A DNA stretch of 64,000 bases from NCBI GenBank assembly GCA_900475325.1, contig LS483371.1, positions 434,001 to 498,000 of the forward strand, written 5' to 3'. The notes under the pieces were generated by a model. The model did no database searches, was not told where the DNA came from, and saw only the letters and a program-made list of their open reading frames with translations. This DNA comes from Paucimonas lemoignei. GTDB taxonomy: Bacteria > Pseudomonadota > Gammaproteobacteria > Pseudomonadales > Pseudomonadaceae. Both the position numbers and the translations under genes were made by a program. This document shows positions 47,138 through 56,802 of this stretch, piece by piece. How positions within the stretch are numbered: position 1 is the first letter of the stretch; the number at the start of each line of letters is the position of its first letter.

Positions 47138-47914
47138 ATGTCACGCTTGCCCTTGATCGGCGTTACCGCCTGCACCAAGCAGATCGGTGCTCATGCTTAT
47201 CATGTCAGTGGCGACAAATACGTCCGGGCGGTAGCTGTGGCTGCCAAGGGCTTGCCGCTGATTCTACCGTCGCTGGGACCTTTTCTAGACCCTGCCCAAA
47301 TCCTTGCCAGCCTTGATGGACTGCTGTTCACCGGCTCGCCTTCCAATGTCGAACCCTATCACTATAGTGGCCCTGCCAGCGCGCCGGGTACTGCTCATGA
47401 TCCCGAACGCGACCGCACCACCTTACCGCTAATTCGTGCTGCCGTGGCCGCTGGTGTTCCAATTCTGGGCATTTGCCGAGGGTTTCAGGAGCTGAATGTG
47501 GCGTTTGGCGGCAGCCTGCACCAGCGTGTTCATGAAACTGGCACCTTCATGGATCATCGTGAGCCGGACAATGAACCGGTCGAAGTGCAGTATGCGCCCA
47601 GCCATGCCATGCATGTTCAGCCCGGCGGCGTTTTGGCTAGCCTGGGGCTGGGCAGCGAGATGTGTGTCAATTCAATTCATGGGCAGGGAATCGAGCGTCT
47701 TGCGCCCGGCCTGCGCGTGGAAGCCACTGCACCGGACGGTTTGATCGAAGCGGTCTCGGTTGAGGGCAGTGCGGCATTTGCCCTGGGCGTGCAATGGCAC
47801 CCTGAGTGGCAAGTCAGCGCGAATCCGGATTACCTTGCTATCTTTCAAGCGTTTGGCGATGCCTGCCGAAAGCGCTCATTACAACGCGACGCCGATGCGT
47901 CAGCCAACCCCTGA
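47138..47914 (+). CDS. spuA: Gamma-glutamyl-gamma-aminobutyrate hydrolase
   Basis: The 258-residue class-I glutamine amidotransferase-type enzyme has the triad Cys113 in LGICRGFQE, His221 and Glu223 in WHPEW. It hydrolyses gamma-Glu-GABA to glutamate and GABA in the gamma-glutamyl polyamine pathway (PuuD activity). The ATG follows CGGGGG weakly. It is the first gene of the rightward spu run; spuB begins 34 bases later. Confidence 0.92.
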   Translation: MSRLPLIGVTACTKQIGAHAYHVSGDKYVRAVAVAAKGLPLILPSLGPFLDPAQILASLDGLLFTGSPSNVEPYHYSGPASAPGTAHDPERDRTTLPLIRAAVAAGVPILGICRGFQELNVAFGGSLHQRVHETGTFMDHREPDNEPVEVQYAPSHAMHVQPGGVLASLGLGSEMCVNSIHGQGIERLAPGLRVEATAPDGLIEAVSVEGSAAFALGVQWHPEWQVSANPDYLAIFQAFGDACRKRSLQRDADASANP

Positions 47915-47948
47915 TTCGCAATCAGGACCAAGACCACCTGAGGTATTT

Positions 47949-49307
47949 ATGAGTACCAACCTCGACCAGCTCACTGATTGGTTGAAAGAACACAAGATCA
48001 CCGAAGTCGAATGCATGATTGCAGACCTCACCGGGATCACTCGCGGCAAGATTTCTCCCACCAACAAATTCATTGCCGAGAAGGGCATGCGCTTGCCGGA
48101 GAGCGTATTGCTGCAGACGGTGACCGGTGACTACGTCGAAGACGACATCTATTACGAGCTGCTGGACCCGGCGGACATCGACATGTTCTGTCGCCCGGAT
48201 GCCAACGCCGTGTATGTCGTGCCATGGGCCATAGAGCCCACCGCGCAGGTGATCCACGACACCTACGACAAGCAGGGCAACCCTATCGAGCTGTCGCCGC
48301 GCAACGTGCTCAAGAAAGTCCTCAAGCTGTACGCCGACCATGGCTGGCAGCCGATTGTTGCGCCGGAAATGGAGTTTTACCTCACCAAGCGCAGCGACGA
48401 CCCTGACTATCCGTTGCAGCCGCCAGTGGGACGCTCGGGACGCCCTGAAACGGGCCGTCAGTCGTTCTCCATTGAAGCGGCGAACGAATTCGATCCGCTG
48501 TTCGAAGACGTCTACGACTGGTGCGAACTGCAGAACCTCGATCTGGACACGCTGATCCACGAAGACGGCACGGCGCAGATGGAAATCAACTTCCGTCACG
48601 GTGACGCCCTGTCCTTGGCTGACCAGATCCTGGTGTTCAAACGCACCATGCGTGAGGCCGCGCTCAAGCACGATGTAGCCGCCACTTTCATGGCCAAGCC
48701 GATGACAGGCGAGCCGGGCAGCGCCATGCACTTGCACCAGAGCATCATCGACATCCATACCGGCAAGAACATCTTCTCCAACGAAGACGGGACCATGAGC
48801 GAGCTGTTCCTGCAGCACATCGGCGGCTTGCAGAAGCTGATCCCCGAGCTGTTGCCGCTGTTCGCGCCCAACGTCAACTCGTTCCGCCGCTTCCTGCCAG
48901 ACACCTCGGCGCCGGTGAACGTGGAGTGGGGCGAAGAAAACCGCACCGTGGGCCTGCGTGTACCGGATGCCGGGCCGCAGAACCGTCGCGTGGAAAACCG
49001 CTTGCCCGGCGCCGACGCCAACCCGTATCTGGCCATCGCCGCAAGCCTGCTGTGCGGCTTTATCGGCATGGTCGAGCACATCAATCCGAGCGCGCCAGTG
49101 GTCGGCCGTGGCTACGAGCGACGCAACCTGCGTCTGCCGCTGACCATTGAAGACGCGCTGGAGCGTATGGAAAACAGCAAGACCGTCGAGAAGTACCTGG
49201 GTGAGAAATTCATCAAGGGTTATGTCGCGGTCAAACGTGCCGAGCATGAGAATTTCAAACGCGTGATCAGCTCGTGGGAGCGGGAGTTCCTGCTGTTTGC
49301 GGTTTGA
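47949..49307 (+). CDS. spuB: Gamma-glutamylpolyamine synthetase paralogue (glutamine synthetase family)
   Basis: This 452-residue GS-family protein begins MSTNLDQLTDWLKEHKITEV and has VAPEMEFYL, GSAMHLHQSI and RRVENRLPGADANPYLAIAAS. It is a second synthetase of the spu cluster beside spuI; two paralogues may differ in diamine preference. The start at 47949 is chosen because it follows AGG and gives the family N-terminus; a longer frame extends back into spuA and is not real. A REP pair separates it from spuC. Confidence 0.92.
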   Translation: MSTNLDQLTDWLKEHKITEVECMIADLTGITRGKISPTNKFIAEKGMRLPESVLLQTVTGDYVEDDIYYELLDPADIDMFCRPDANAVYVVPWAIEPTAQVIHDTYDKQGNPIELSPRNVLKKVLKLYADHGWQPIVAPEMEFYLTKRSDDPDYPLQPPVGRSGRPETGRQSFSIEAANEFDPLFEDVYDWCELQNLDLDTLIHEDGTAQMEINFRHGDALSLADQILVFKRTMREAALKHDVAATFMAKPMTGEPGSAMHLHQSIIDIHTGKNIFSNEDGTMSELFLQHIGGLQKLIPELLPLFAPNVNSFRRFLPDTSAPVNVEWGEENRTVGLRVPDAGPQNRRVENRLPGADANPYLAIAASLLCGFIGMVEHINPSAPVVGRGYERRNLRLPLTIEDALERMENSKTVEKYLGEKFIKGYVAVKRAEHENFKRVISSWEREFLLFAV

Positions 49308-49338
49308 TGTGAGCACGTCGGTGTAGCGATATAGATCC

Positions 49339-49430
49339 TGTGGGACCGGATTTATCCGGGAAGAGGTCAGTACATTCACAGCATTTTCGTCGTTAGAAAT
49401 GCCGTCTTCCCGGCTAAAGCCGGTCCCACA
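49339..49430. repeat. REP pair, GTGGGACCGGCTTTAGCC family
   Basis: The left arm has a compensated change (GGATTTATCC) and the right arm is standard. It lies between spuB and spuC, followed by a small stem CCGCGC/GCGCGG at 49444-49459 ahead of the spuC start. Confidence 0.88.
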
Positions 49431-49492
49431 GGTCCGGTGCTCTCCGCGCGATTGCGCGGTATTCAGAAGTGCCAAAGCATATGGAGTTATGT

Positions 49493-50857
49493 ATGAGTTC
49501 CAAGAACCCCAAGACACGCGAATGGCAAGCCCTGAGCAGCGAGCATCACCTCGCGCCATTCAGCGATTACAAGCAACTCAAGGAAGTCGGCCCGCGGATC
49601 ATCACCCGTTCCAGCGGCGTGTATCTGTGGGACAGCGAAGGCCACAAGATTCTTGATGGCATGTCTGGCCTTTGGTGCGTCGCCATCGGCTATGGCCGCG
49701 ATGAGCTGGCTGATGCCGCCGCGAAACAGATGCGCGAGTTGCCGTACTACAACCTGTTCTTCATGACCGCCCACCCGCCGGTGCTGGAACTGGCCAAAGT
49801 CATTTCCGACATCGCCCCGGCCGGCATGAACCATGTGTTTTTCACCGGCTCGGGTTCCGAAGGCAACGACACGATGTTGCGTATGGTCCGCCACTACTGG
49901 GCGATCAAGGGCCAGCCGAACAAGAAAACCATCATCAGCCGGGTCAATGGCTATCACGGCTCCACCGTCGCTGGCGCAAGCCTGGGTGGCATGACCTACA
50001 TGCACGAGCAGGGCGACTTGCCGATCCCTGGCATTGTGCACATCCCGCAGCCGTACTGGTTCGGTGAAGGTGGCGACATGACGCCGGACGAATTCGGCAT
50101 CTGGGCCGCCGAGCAACTGGAGAAGAAGATTCTCGAACTGGGCGTGGATAACGTCGGAGCCTTTATCGCCGAGCCGATTCAGGGCGCAGGCGGAGTCATC
50201 GTGCCGCCCGAGAGCTACTGGCCGAAGATCAAGGAAATCCTCGACAAGTACGACATCCTGTTCGTCGCCGATGAAGTGATCTGTGGCTTTGGCCGCACGG
50301 GTGAGTGGTTCGGTAGCGATTTCTACGGCCTCAAACCGGACATGATGACCATCGCCAAAGGCCTGACCTCGGGTTACATCCCTATGGGCGGCTTGATCGT
50401 GCGCGATGAGGTGGTGGCAGTGCTCAACGAAGGTGGCGATTTCAACCACGGCTTTACTTATTCGGGGCATCCGGTGGCGGCTGCCGTGGCGCTGGAGAAC
50501 ATTCGCATCCTGCGTGAAGAGCGGATCGTCGAGCGCGTGAAGGCTGAAACGGCACCATACTTGCAGAAACGTCTACGTGAGCTGAGCGATCATCCGCTGG
50601 TGGGTGAGGTCCGTGGTGTTGGCCTGTTGGGGGCCATTGAACTGGTCAAGGACAAGGCGACCCGCGAGCGTTACACCGGCAAAGGCGCGGGCATGATCTG
50701 TCGAACCTTCTGCTTCGAAAACGGCCTGATCATGCGAGCAGTGGGCGACACCATGATCATCGCTCCGCCGTTGGTGATCAGCTTTGCCGAGATTGACGAG
50801 CTGATAGAGAAAGCACGCAAGTGCCTGGATCTGACCTTGGCAGAGCTGCAAGGCTAA
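49493..50857 (+). CDS. spuC: Polyamine (putrescine):pyruvate aminotransferase
   Basis: The 454-residue class III aminotransferase has the PLP phosphate site GSGSEGND, Asp in LFVADEVICGFGRTG and the Schiff-base Lys in MTIAKGLTSGY. In P. aeruginosa SpuC transaminates putrescine and other diamines with pyruvate. The ATG at 49493 has GGAG six bases upstream. It lies third in the spu run with REP pairs on both sides, so it may be expressed at a different level from its neighbours. Confidence 0.93.
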   Translation: MSSKNPKTREWQALSSEHHLAPFSDYKQLKEVGPRIITRSSGVYLWDSEGHKILDGMSGLWCVAIGYGRDELADAAAKQMRELPYYNLFFMTAHPPVLELAKVISDIAPAGMNHVFFTGSGSEGNDTMLRMVRHYWAIKGQPNKKTIISRVNGYHGSTVAGASLGGMTYMHEQGDLPIPGIVHIPQPYWFGEGGDMTPDEFGIWAAEQLEKKILELGVDNVGAFIAEPIQGAGGVIVPPESYWPKIKEILDKYDILFVADEVICGFGRTGEWFGSDFYGLKPDMMTIAKGLTSGYIPMGGLIVRDEVVAVLNEGGDFNHGFTYSGHPVAAAVALENIRILREERIVERVKAETAPYLQKRLRELSDHPLVGEVRGVGLLGAIELVKDKATRERYTGKGAGMICRTFCFENGLIMRAVGDTMIIAPPLVISFAEIDELIEKARKCLDLTLAELQG

Positions 50858-50865
50858 ACGACACC

Positions 50866-50940
50866 TGTAGGAGCTGCCGAAGGCTGCGAATGGCGGTTTG
50901 TCAGGAAAATCGCTTTCGCAGCCTGCGGTAGCTCTTGCAG
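50866..50940. repeat. REP pair, TGTAGGAGCTGCCGAAGG family
   Basis: The left arm is intact; the right arm has drifted (CAGCCTGCGGTAGCTCTTGCA). It lies between spuC and spuD. Confidence 0.8.
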
Positions 50941-51044
50941 CCAGCTTCTACAGAAGATCGGCGCTGATGTGCTTGAAACACTTGCCACGAACTTGCCAGA
51001 CTAATGGCTAGAAGCCGCCACCTAATAACACTGGAGCTGTACAC

Positions 51045-52142
51045 ATGAAAACATTTGGCAAGACCCTCCTCGCCCTGTCCCTGATGGGCGTCGTGGCCGC
51101 CGCTGCGCAGGCCGACGACAAAGTGCTGCACGTGTACAACTGGTCCGACTACATCGCACCGGACACCATCTCCAAATTCGAGAAAGAGTCGGGCATCAAA
51201 GTCGTCTACGACGTGTTCGACAGCAACGAAACCCTGGAAGCCAAGCTGCTGGCGGGCAAGTCCGGTTACGACATCGTCGTGCCGTCGAACAACTTCCTCG
51301 CCAAGCAGATCAAGGCCGGGGTTTATCAGGAACTGGACAAGTCCAAGCTGCCTAACTACAAAAACCTGAACACCGACCTGCTCAAAGCCGTGTCGGTCAG
51401 TGACCCTGGCAACAAGCACGCCTTCCCGTACATGTGGGGCTCGATTGGTATCGGCTTCAACCCGGACAAGATCAAGGCCGCGCTGGGTGCTGACGCGCCG
51501 ACCAACACCTGGGACCTGCTGTTCAAGCCAGAGAACGCAGCCAAGCTGAAATCCTGTGGCATCAGCTTCCTCGATTCGCCAACCGAAATGCTGCCGATCG
51601 CCCTGCATTACCTGGGCTACCCGACCGACAGCCAGGACAAGAAGCAACTGGCCGAAGCCGAAGCGCTGTTCATGAAGATTCGTCCATCGATCGGCTACTT
51701 CCACTCGTCCAAGTACATCTCGGATCTGGCCAACGGCAACATCTGCGTCGCCGTGGGTTACTCGGGTGACATCTACCAGGCCAAAGCACGTGCTGAAGAA
51801 GCCGGTGGCAAGGTCAAGGTCAGCTACAACATTCCCAAAGAAGGTGCAGGCAGCTTCTACGACATGGTCGCCATCCCTAAAGATGCCGAAAACGTTGAGG
51901 GCGCCTACAAGTTCATGAACTTCATCATGCAGCCGGAAATCATGGCTGAAATCACCAACGAGGTGCACTTCCCGAACGGCAACTCCGCTTCGACGCCTCT
52001 GGTCAACAAAGACATCACCAGCGACCCGGGCGTTTACCCGCCAGCTGATGTGCTGTCCAAGTTGTACGCCATCGCTGACCTGCCTGCCGCAACGCAGCGG
52101 ATCATGACGCGCAGCTGGACCAAAATTAAGTCGGGTAAATAA
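51045..52142 (+). CDS. spuD: Polyamine ABC transporter substrate-binding protein SpuD
   Basis: The 365-residue product has a signal peptide (to about residue 23, AAAAQA) and the PotF-type fold with [40 protein letters not shown] and the C-terminal [16 protein letters not shown]. Its P. aeruginosa homologue binds putrescine. It is paralogous to SpuE, 250 bases downstream, from a tandem duplication. Both probably dock on the same SpuFGH importer. Confidence 0.92.
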   Translation: MKTFGKTLLALSLMGVVAAAAQADDKVLHVYNWSDYIAPDTISKFEKESGIKVVYDVFDSNETLEAKLLAGKSGYDIVVPSNNFLAKQIKAGVYQELDKSKLPNYKNLNTDLLKAVSVSDPGNKHAFPYMWGSIGIGFNPDKIKAALGADAPTNTWDLLFKPENAAKLKSCGISFLDSPTEMLPIALHYLGYPTDSQDKKQLAEAEALFMKIRPSIGYFHSSKYISDLANGNICVAVGYSGDIYQAKARAEEAGGKVKVSYNIPKEGAGSFYDMVAIPKDAENVEGAYKFMNFIMQPEIMAEITNEVHFPNGNSASTPLVNKDITSDPGVYPPADVLSKLYAIADLPAATQRIMTRSWTKIKSGK

Positions 52143-52169
52143 CCCCGGTTGATCGCCGAGAGCTGAACC

Positions 52170-52260
52170 TGTGGGAGCGAATTCATTCGCGAAAGGGTCG
52201 GTACATCCAATGCATCTGTTTTGCCTGGAATGCCCTCTTCGCGAATGAATTCGCTCCCAC
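52170..52260. repeat. REP pair, GTGGGAGCGAATTCATTC family
   Basis: Both arms are intact and lie between spuD and spuE. Confidence 0.9.
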
Positions 52261-52332
52261 CGGTCCGAGGCCACTCTCACCCAAGCCTCTGTCACACAAA
52301 GTTTTTTTGCGATACGCGGTCAACAACGGTAA

Positions 52333-53490
<1,158 letters not shown>

Positions 53491-53545
53491 AAATCCAGCG
53501 CCCGGCTGCATTGGCCGGGCTGCAAACCAGTTGGGAGTTCCACCC

Positions 53546-54688
53546 ATGGCAGTTGCCTCCGGCGCCTACAAGAAATCAATCGAAGGCGGTCAGCAACCCA
53601 AGCAGGTGCTGGTCAAGATCGATCGGGTCACGAAGAAATTCGACGAGACGATTGCCGTGGACGATGTGTCCCTGCAAATCAACAAGGGCGAAATCTTCGC
53701 CTTGCTGGGCGGTTCCGGCTCGGGCAAGTCCACCTTGCTGCGCATGCTGGCGGGTTTCGAGCGGCCGACCGAAGGCCGGATTTACCTCGATGGCGTCGAC
53801 ATCACCGACATGCCGCCGTACGAGCGCCCGATCAACATGATGTTCCAGTCGTATGCGCTGTTCCCGCACATGAGCGTGGAGCAGAACATCGCGTTCGGCC
53901 TGCAGCAGGACAAACTGCCCAAAGCCGAAATCAAAGCCCGCGTCGATGAAATGCTCAAACTGGTGCAGATGACCCAGTACGCGCGCCGCAAGCCGCATCA
54001 GCTGTCTGGCGGCCAGCGTCAACGAGTGGCCCTGGCGCGTTCCCTGGCGAAAAAGCCAAAACTGCTGTTGCTCGATGAGCCGATGGGCGCGCTGGATAAA
54101 AAGCTGCGTTCGCAGATGCAGCTTGAGTTGGTGGAGATCATCGAGCGGGTCGGCGTGACCTGCGTGATGGTGACCCACGACCAGGAAGAGGCCATGACCA
54201 TGGCCGAGCGTATCGCGATCATGCACCTGGGCTGGATCGCCCAGATCGGCAGTCCGATCGACATCTACGAAACACCGACCAGCCGCTTGGTCTGCGAATT
54301 CATCGGTAACGTCAACCTGTTCGAAGGCGAAGTGATCGAAGACATGGAGGGCCATGCCCTGATCCGCAGCCCCGAGCTTGAGCGCAATATCTATGTCGGC
54401 CACGGCGTGACCACGTCTGTGGAAGACAAACACATCACCTACGCCCTGCGCCCGGAGAAACTGCTGGTCACCACCGAGCAACCAGCGTTCGAATACAACT
54501 GGTCCCGAGGCAAGGTTCACGACATCGCATATCTGGGCGGGCACTCGGTGTTCTACGTCGAGCTGCCATGCGGCAAGCTGGTGCAGTCGTTTGTCGCCAA
54601 CGCCGAGCGTCAGGGCACGCGGCCGACCTGGGGCGATGAAGTGTTCGTCTGGTGGGAAGACGACAGCGGCGTGGTACTGCGCTCATGA
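53546..54688 (+). CDS. spuF: Polyamine ABC transporter ATP-binding protein
   Basis: The 380-residue ATPase has Walker A GGSGSGKST, the signature QLSGGQRQRVALAR, Walker B LLLLDEPMGALDKK, His in VMVTHDQEEAMT and a C-terminal TOBE-type domain (about 290-380), as in PotA/PotG. GGGAG precedes the ATG. Its stop overlaps the spuG ATG in ATGA. Confidence 0.95.
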   Translation: MAVASGAYKKSIEGGQQPKQVLVKIDRVTKKFDETIAVDDVSLQINKGEIFALLGGSGSGKSTLLRMLAGFERPTEGRIYLDGVDITDMPPYERPINMMFQSYALFPHMSVEQNIAFGLQQDKLPKAEIKARVDEMLKLVQMTQYARRKPHQLSGGQRQRVALARSLAKKPKLLLLDEPMGALDKKLRSQMQLELVEIIERVGVTCVMVTHDQEEAMTMAERIAIMHLGWIAQIGSPIDIYETPTSRLVCEFIGNVNLFEGEVIEDMEGHALIRSPELERNIYVGHGVTTSVEDKHITYALRPEKLLVTTEQPAFEYNWSRGKVHDIAYLGGHSVFYVELPCGKLVQSFVANAERQGTRPTWGDEVFVWWEDDSGVVLRS

Positions 54689-55605
54689 AAATACGCAAGA
54701 TCAAGCGGACGTTGAACCGCATCATTCCCAATGGCAGGCAACTGGTCATCGGCGCGCCGTTTCTCTGGCTGTTTCTGTTCTTTGCCTTGCCGTTTCTGAT
54801 CGTCATCAAGATCAGCTTCGCCGAAGCCGACGTGGCGATCCCGCCGTACACGGAAATCTTCAGCTACGCCGAGCAGAAGTTCGAAGTGATCCTCAACTTC
54901 GCCAACTACGCGCTGCTGACGGGCGATGACCTGTACATTTCGGCGTACCTGGGTTCGCTGAAAATGGCCTTCTTCAGCACCTTGTTGTGCCTGTTGATCG
55001 GCTTCCCCATGGCCTACGGCATCGCCACGGCGCGCAAAGAACTGCAGACCGTTCTGTTGCTGCTGATCATGATGCCGACCTGGACCGCGATCCTGATCCG
55101 GGTTTACGCCTGGATGGGCATCCTCAGCAACAACGGGCTGCTCAACGCCTTCCTGATGTGGCTGGGCCTGATCGACGAGCCGCTGCAGATCCTCAACACC
55201 AACCTCGCGGTGTATATCGGCGTGGTCTATTCGTACCTGCCGTTCATGATCCTGCCGCTGTACGCCAACCTGGTCAAACACGACACCAGCCTGCTGGAAG
55301 CCGCGTCGGACCTGGGTTCCAGCACTTTCAACAGCTTCTGGAAAATCACCGTGCCGCTGTCCAAGAACGGCGTCATTGCCGGCTGCATGCTGGTGTTCAT
55401 TCCGGTGGTGGGCGAGTTCGTCATCCCCGAGCTGCTGGGTGGCCCGGAAACCCTGATGATTGGCCGCGTGCTGTGGCAAGAGTTCTTCAATAACCGTGAC
55501 TGGCCGGTGGCTTCGGCGCTGGCGGTGATCATGCTGTTGATTCTGATCGTACCGATCATCCTGTTTAACCGCAGTCAGGCCAAAGAGCTGGAGGGCAGGG
55601 CATGA
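54685..55605 (+). CDS. spuG: Polyamine ABC transporter permease SpuG
   Basis: The 306-residue protein has about six helices and the EAA loop LLEAASDLGSSTFNSFWKITVPLSKNG, followed by VPVVGEFVIPELLGGPETLMIG, typical of PotB/PotH permeases. It starts within the spuF stop codon and ends overlapping spuH, so the three subunits are tightly coupled in translation. Confidence 0.95.
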   Translation: MKIRKIKRTLNRIIPNGRQLVIGAPFLWLFLFFALPFLIVIKISFAEADVAIPPYTEIFSYAEQKFEVILNFANYALLTGDDLYISAYLGSLKMAFFSTLLCLLIGFPMAYGIATARKELQTVLLLLIMMPTWTAILIRVYAWMGILSNNGLLNAFLMWLGLIDEPLQILNTNLAVYIGVVYSYLPFMILPLYANLVKHDTSLLEAASDLGSSTFNSFWKITVPLSKNGVIAGCMLVFIPVVGEFVIPELLGGPETLMIGRVLWQEFFNNRDWPVASALAVIMLLILIVPIILFNRSQAKELEGRA

Positions 55606-56486
55606 GAGGCTTTCGATTCTCGAACATGATGCTGGTCCTGGGCCTGATCTTTATCTACGCGCCAATGGTGATTCTGGTCATCTATTCGTTCAACGCCTCC
55701 AAGCTGGTGACGGTCTGGGGTGGATGGTCGGTGCACTGGTATGTGGGGTTGCTGGATAACTCACAGCTGATGGGTTCAGTGATGCGCTCGCTGGAAATCG
55801 CCACCTACACGGCGATTGCGGCGGTGGCGCTGGGCACCATGGCCGCGTTCGTGTTGACGCGCATCACCCGCTTCAAGGGCCGCACGTTCTTCGGCGGGCT
55901 GGTGACAGCGCCGCTGGTGATGCCCGAAGTGATCACCGGTCTGTCGCTATTGCTGCTGTTCGTGGCCATGGCGCAGTTGATCGGCTGGCCGCAGGAACGC
56001 GGTATCGTCACCATCTGGATCGCCCACACCACGTTCTGCGCCGCTTATGTGGCGGTGGTGGTATCTGCGCGCTTGCGTGAGCTGGACATGTCCATCGAAG
56101 AGGCGGCCATGGACCTGGGGGCGCGGCCGTGGAAGGTGTTCTTCCTGATTACCATCCCGATGATCGCGCCATCGTTGGCGGCGGGGGCAATGATGTCGTT
56201 CGCGCTGTCGCTGGACGATCTGGTACTCGCCAGCTTCGTCTCCGGCCCTGGTTCGACGACCTTGCCGATGGAAGTGTTCTCTGCCGTGCGTCTGGGCGTG
56301 AAGCCTGAGATCAACGCCGTGGCGAGTCTGATTCTGCTGGCAGTGTCCATCGCGACCTTCCTGGTCTGGTTCTTCACCCGCCGCGCCGAACAGCAGCGCA
56401 AGAAAGCCATTCAGCAAGCCATCGAAGAAAGCGCTGCCGACACCTACAAACAACCCGACCCACGCCGCGCGGCTGCGCCGGTTTGA
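55602..56486 (+). CDS. spuH: Polyamine ABC transporter permease SpuH
   Basis: The 294-residue protein has about six helices and the EAA loop SIEEAAMDLGARPWKVFFLITIPMIAP, followed by SFALSLDDLVLASFVSGPG, typical of PotC/PotI. It forms the heterodimeric channel with SpuG. It ends the spu run; two REP pairs follow. Confidence 0.95.
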   Translation: MRGFRFSNMMLVLGLIFIYAPMVILVIYSFNASKLVTVWGGWSVHWYVGLLDNSQLMGSVMRSLEIATYTAIAAVALGTMAAFVLTRITRFKGRTFFGGLVTAPLVMPEVITGLSLLLLFVAMAQLIGWPQERGIVTIWIAHTTFCAAYVAVVVSARLRELDMSIEEAAMDLGARPWKVFFLITIPMIAPSLAAGAMMSFALSLDDLVLASFVSGPGSTTLPMEVFSAVRLGVKPEINAVASLILLAVSIATFLVWFFTRRAEQQRKKAIQQAIEESAADTYKQPDPRRAAAPV

Positions 56487-56503
56487 TCGGTTAGGTGATC
56501 TTC

Positions 56504-56576
56504 TGTAGGAGCTGCCGAAGGCTGCGAAAGCGATCTCATGCCAGACCGAGTTCGCAGCCTTCGGCAGCTCCTACAG
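56504..56576. repeat. REP pair, TGTAGGAGCTGCCGAAGG family
   Basis: Both arms are intact, 17 bases after the spuH stop. Confidence 0.88.
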
Positions 56577-56607
56577 GTCGGCGGTGTATCTGTAGGAATA
56601 CAGAACC

Positions 56608-56760
56608 TGTGGGAGCGAATTCATTCGCGAATGCGTAGGCATTGGCAATGCAGATGTATCGACTGTACCGGCCTCTTCGCGAATGAATTCGCTCCCACGG
56701 GTTAGCTAGGTGTTTCACATCCCACCGACTCTCTGTGGGAGCGTGGCTTGCCCGCGATAA
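56608..56760. repeat. REP pair, GTGGGAGCGAATTCATTC family, plus a lone half-element
   Basis: An intact pair covers 56608-56698. A single unpaired arm of another type (GTGGGAGCGTGGCTTGCCCG) follows at about 56734-56760. Three REP families therefore meet in one 316-base gap between convergent genes. Confidence 0.85.
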
Positions 56761-56802
56761 GAACACCTCGGTTTGCCTGCATACCGTCAAAATCTGTGGG
56801 AA

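Noticed and set aside
47922..49559. Long reverse frame opposite spuB
   Set aside because: Antisense shadow of a clear glutamine-synthetase-family gene that runs on through a REP pair.
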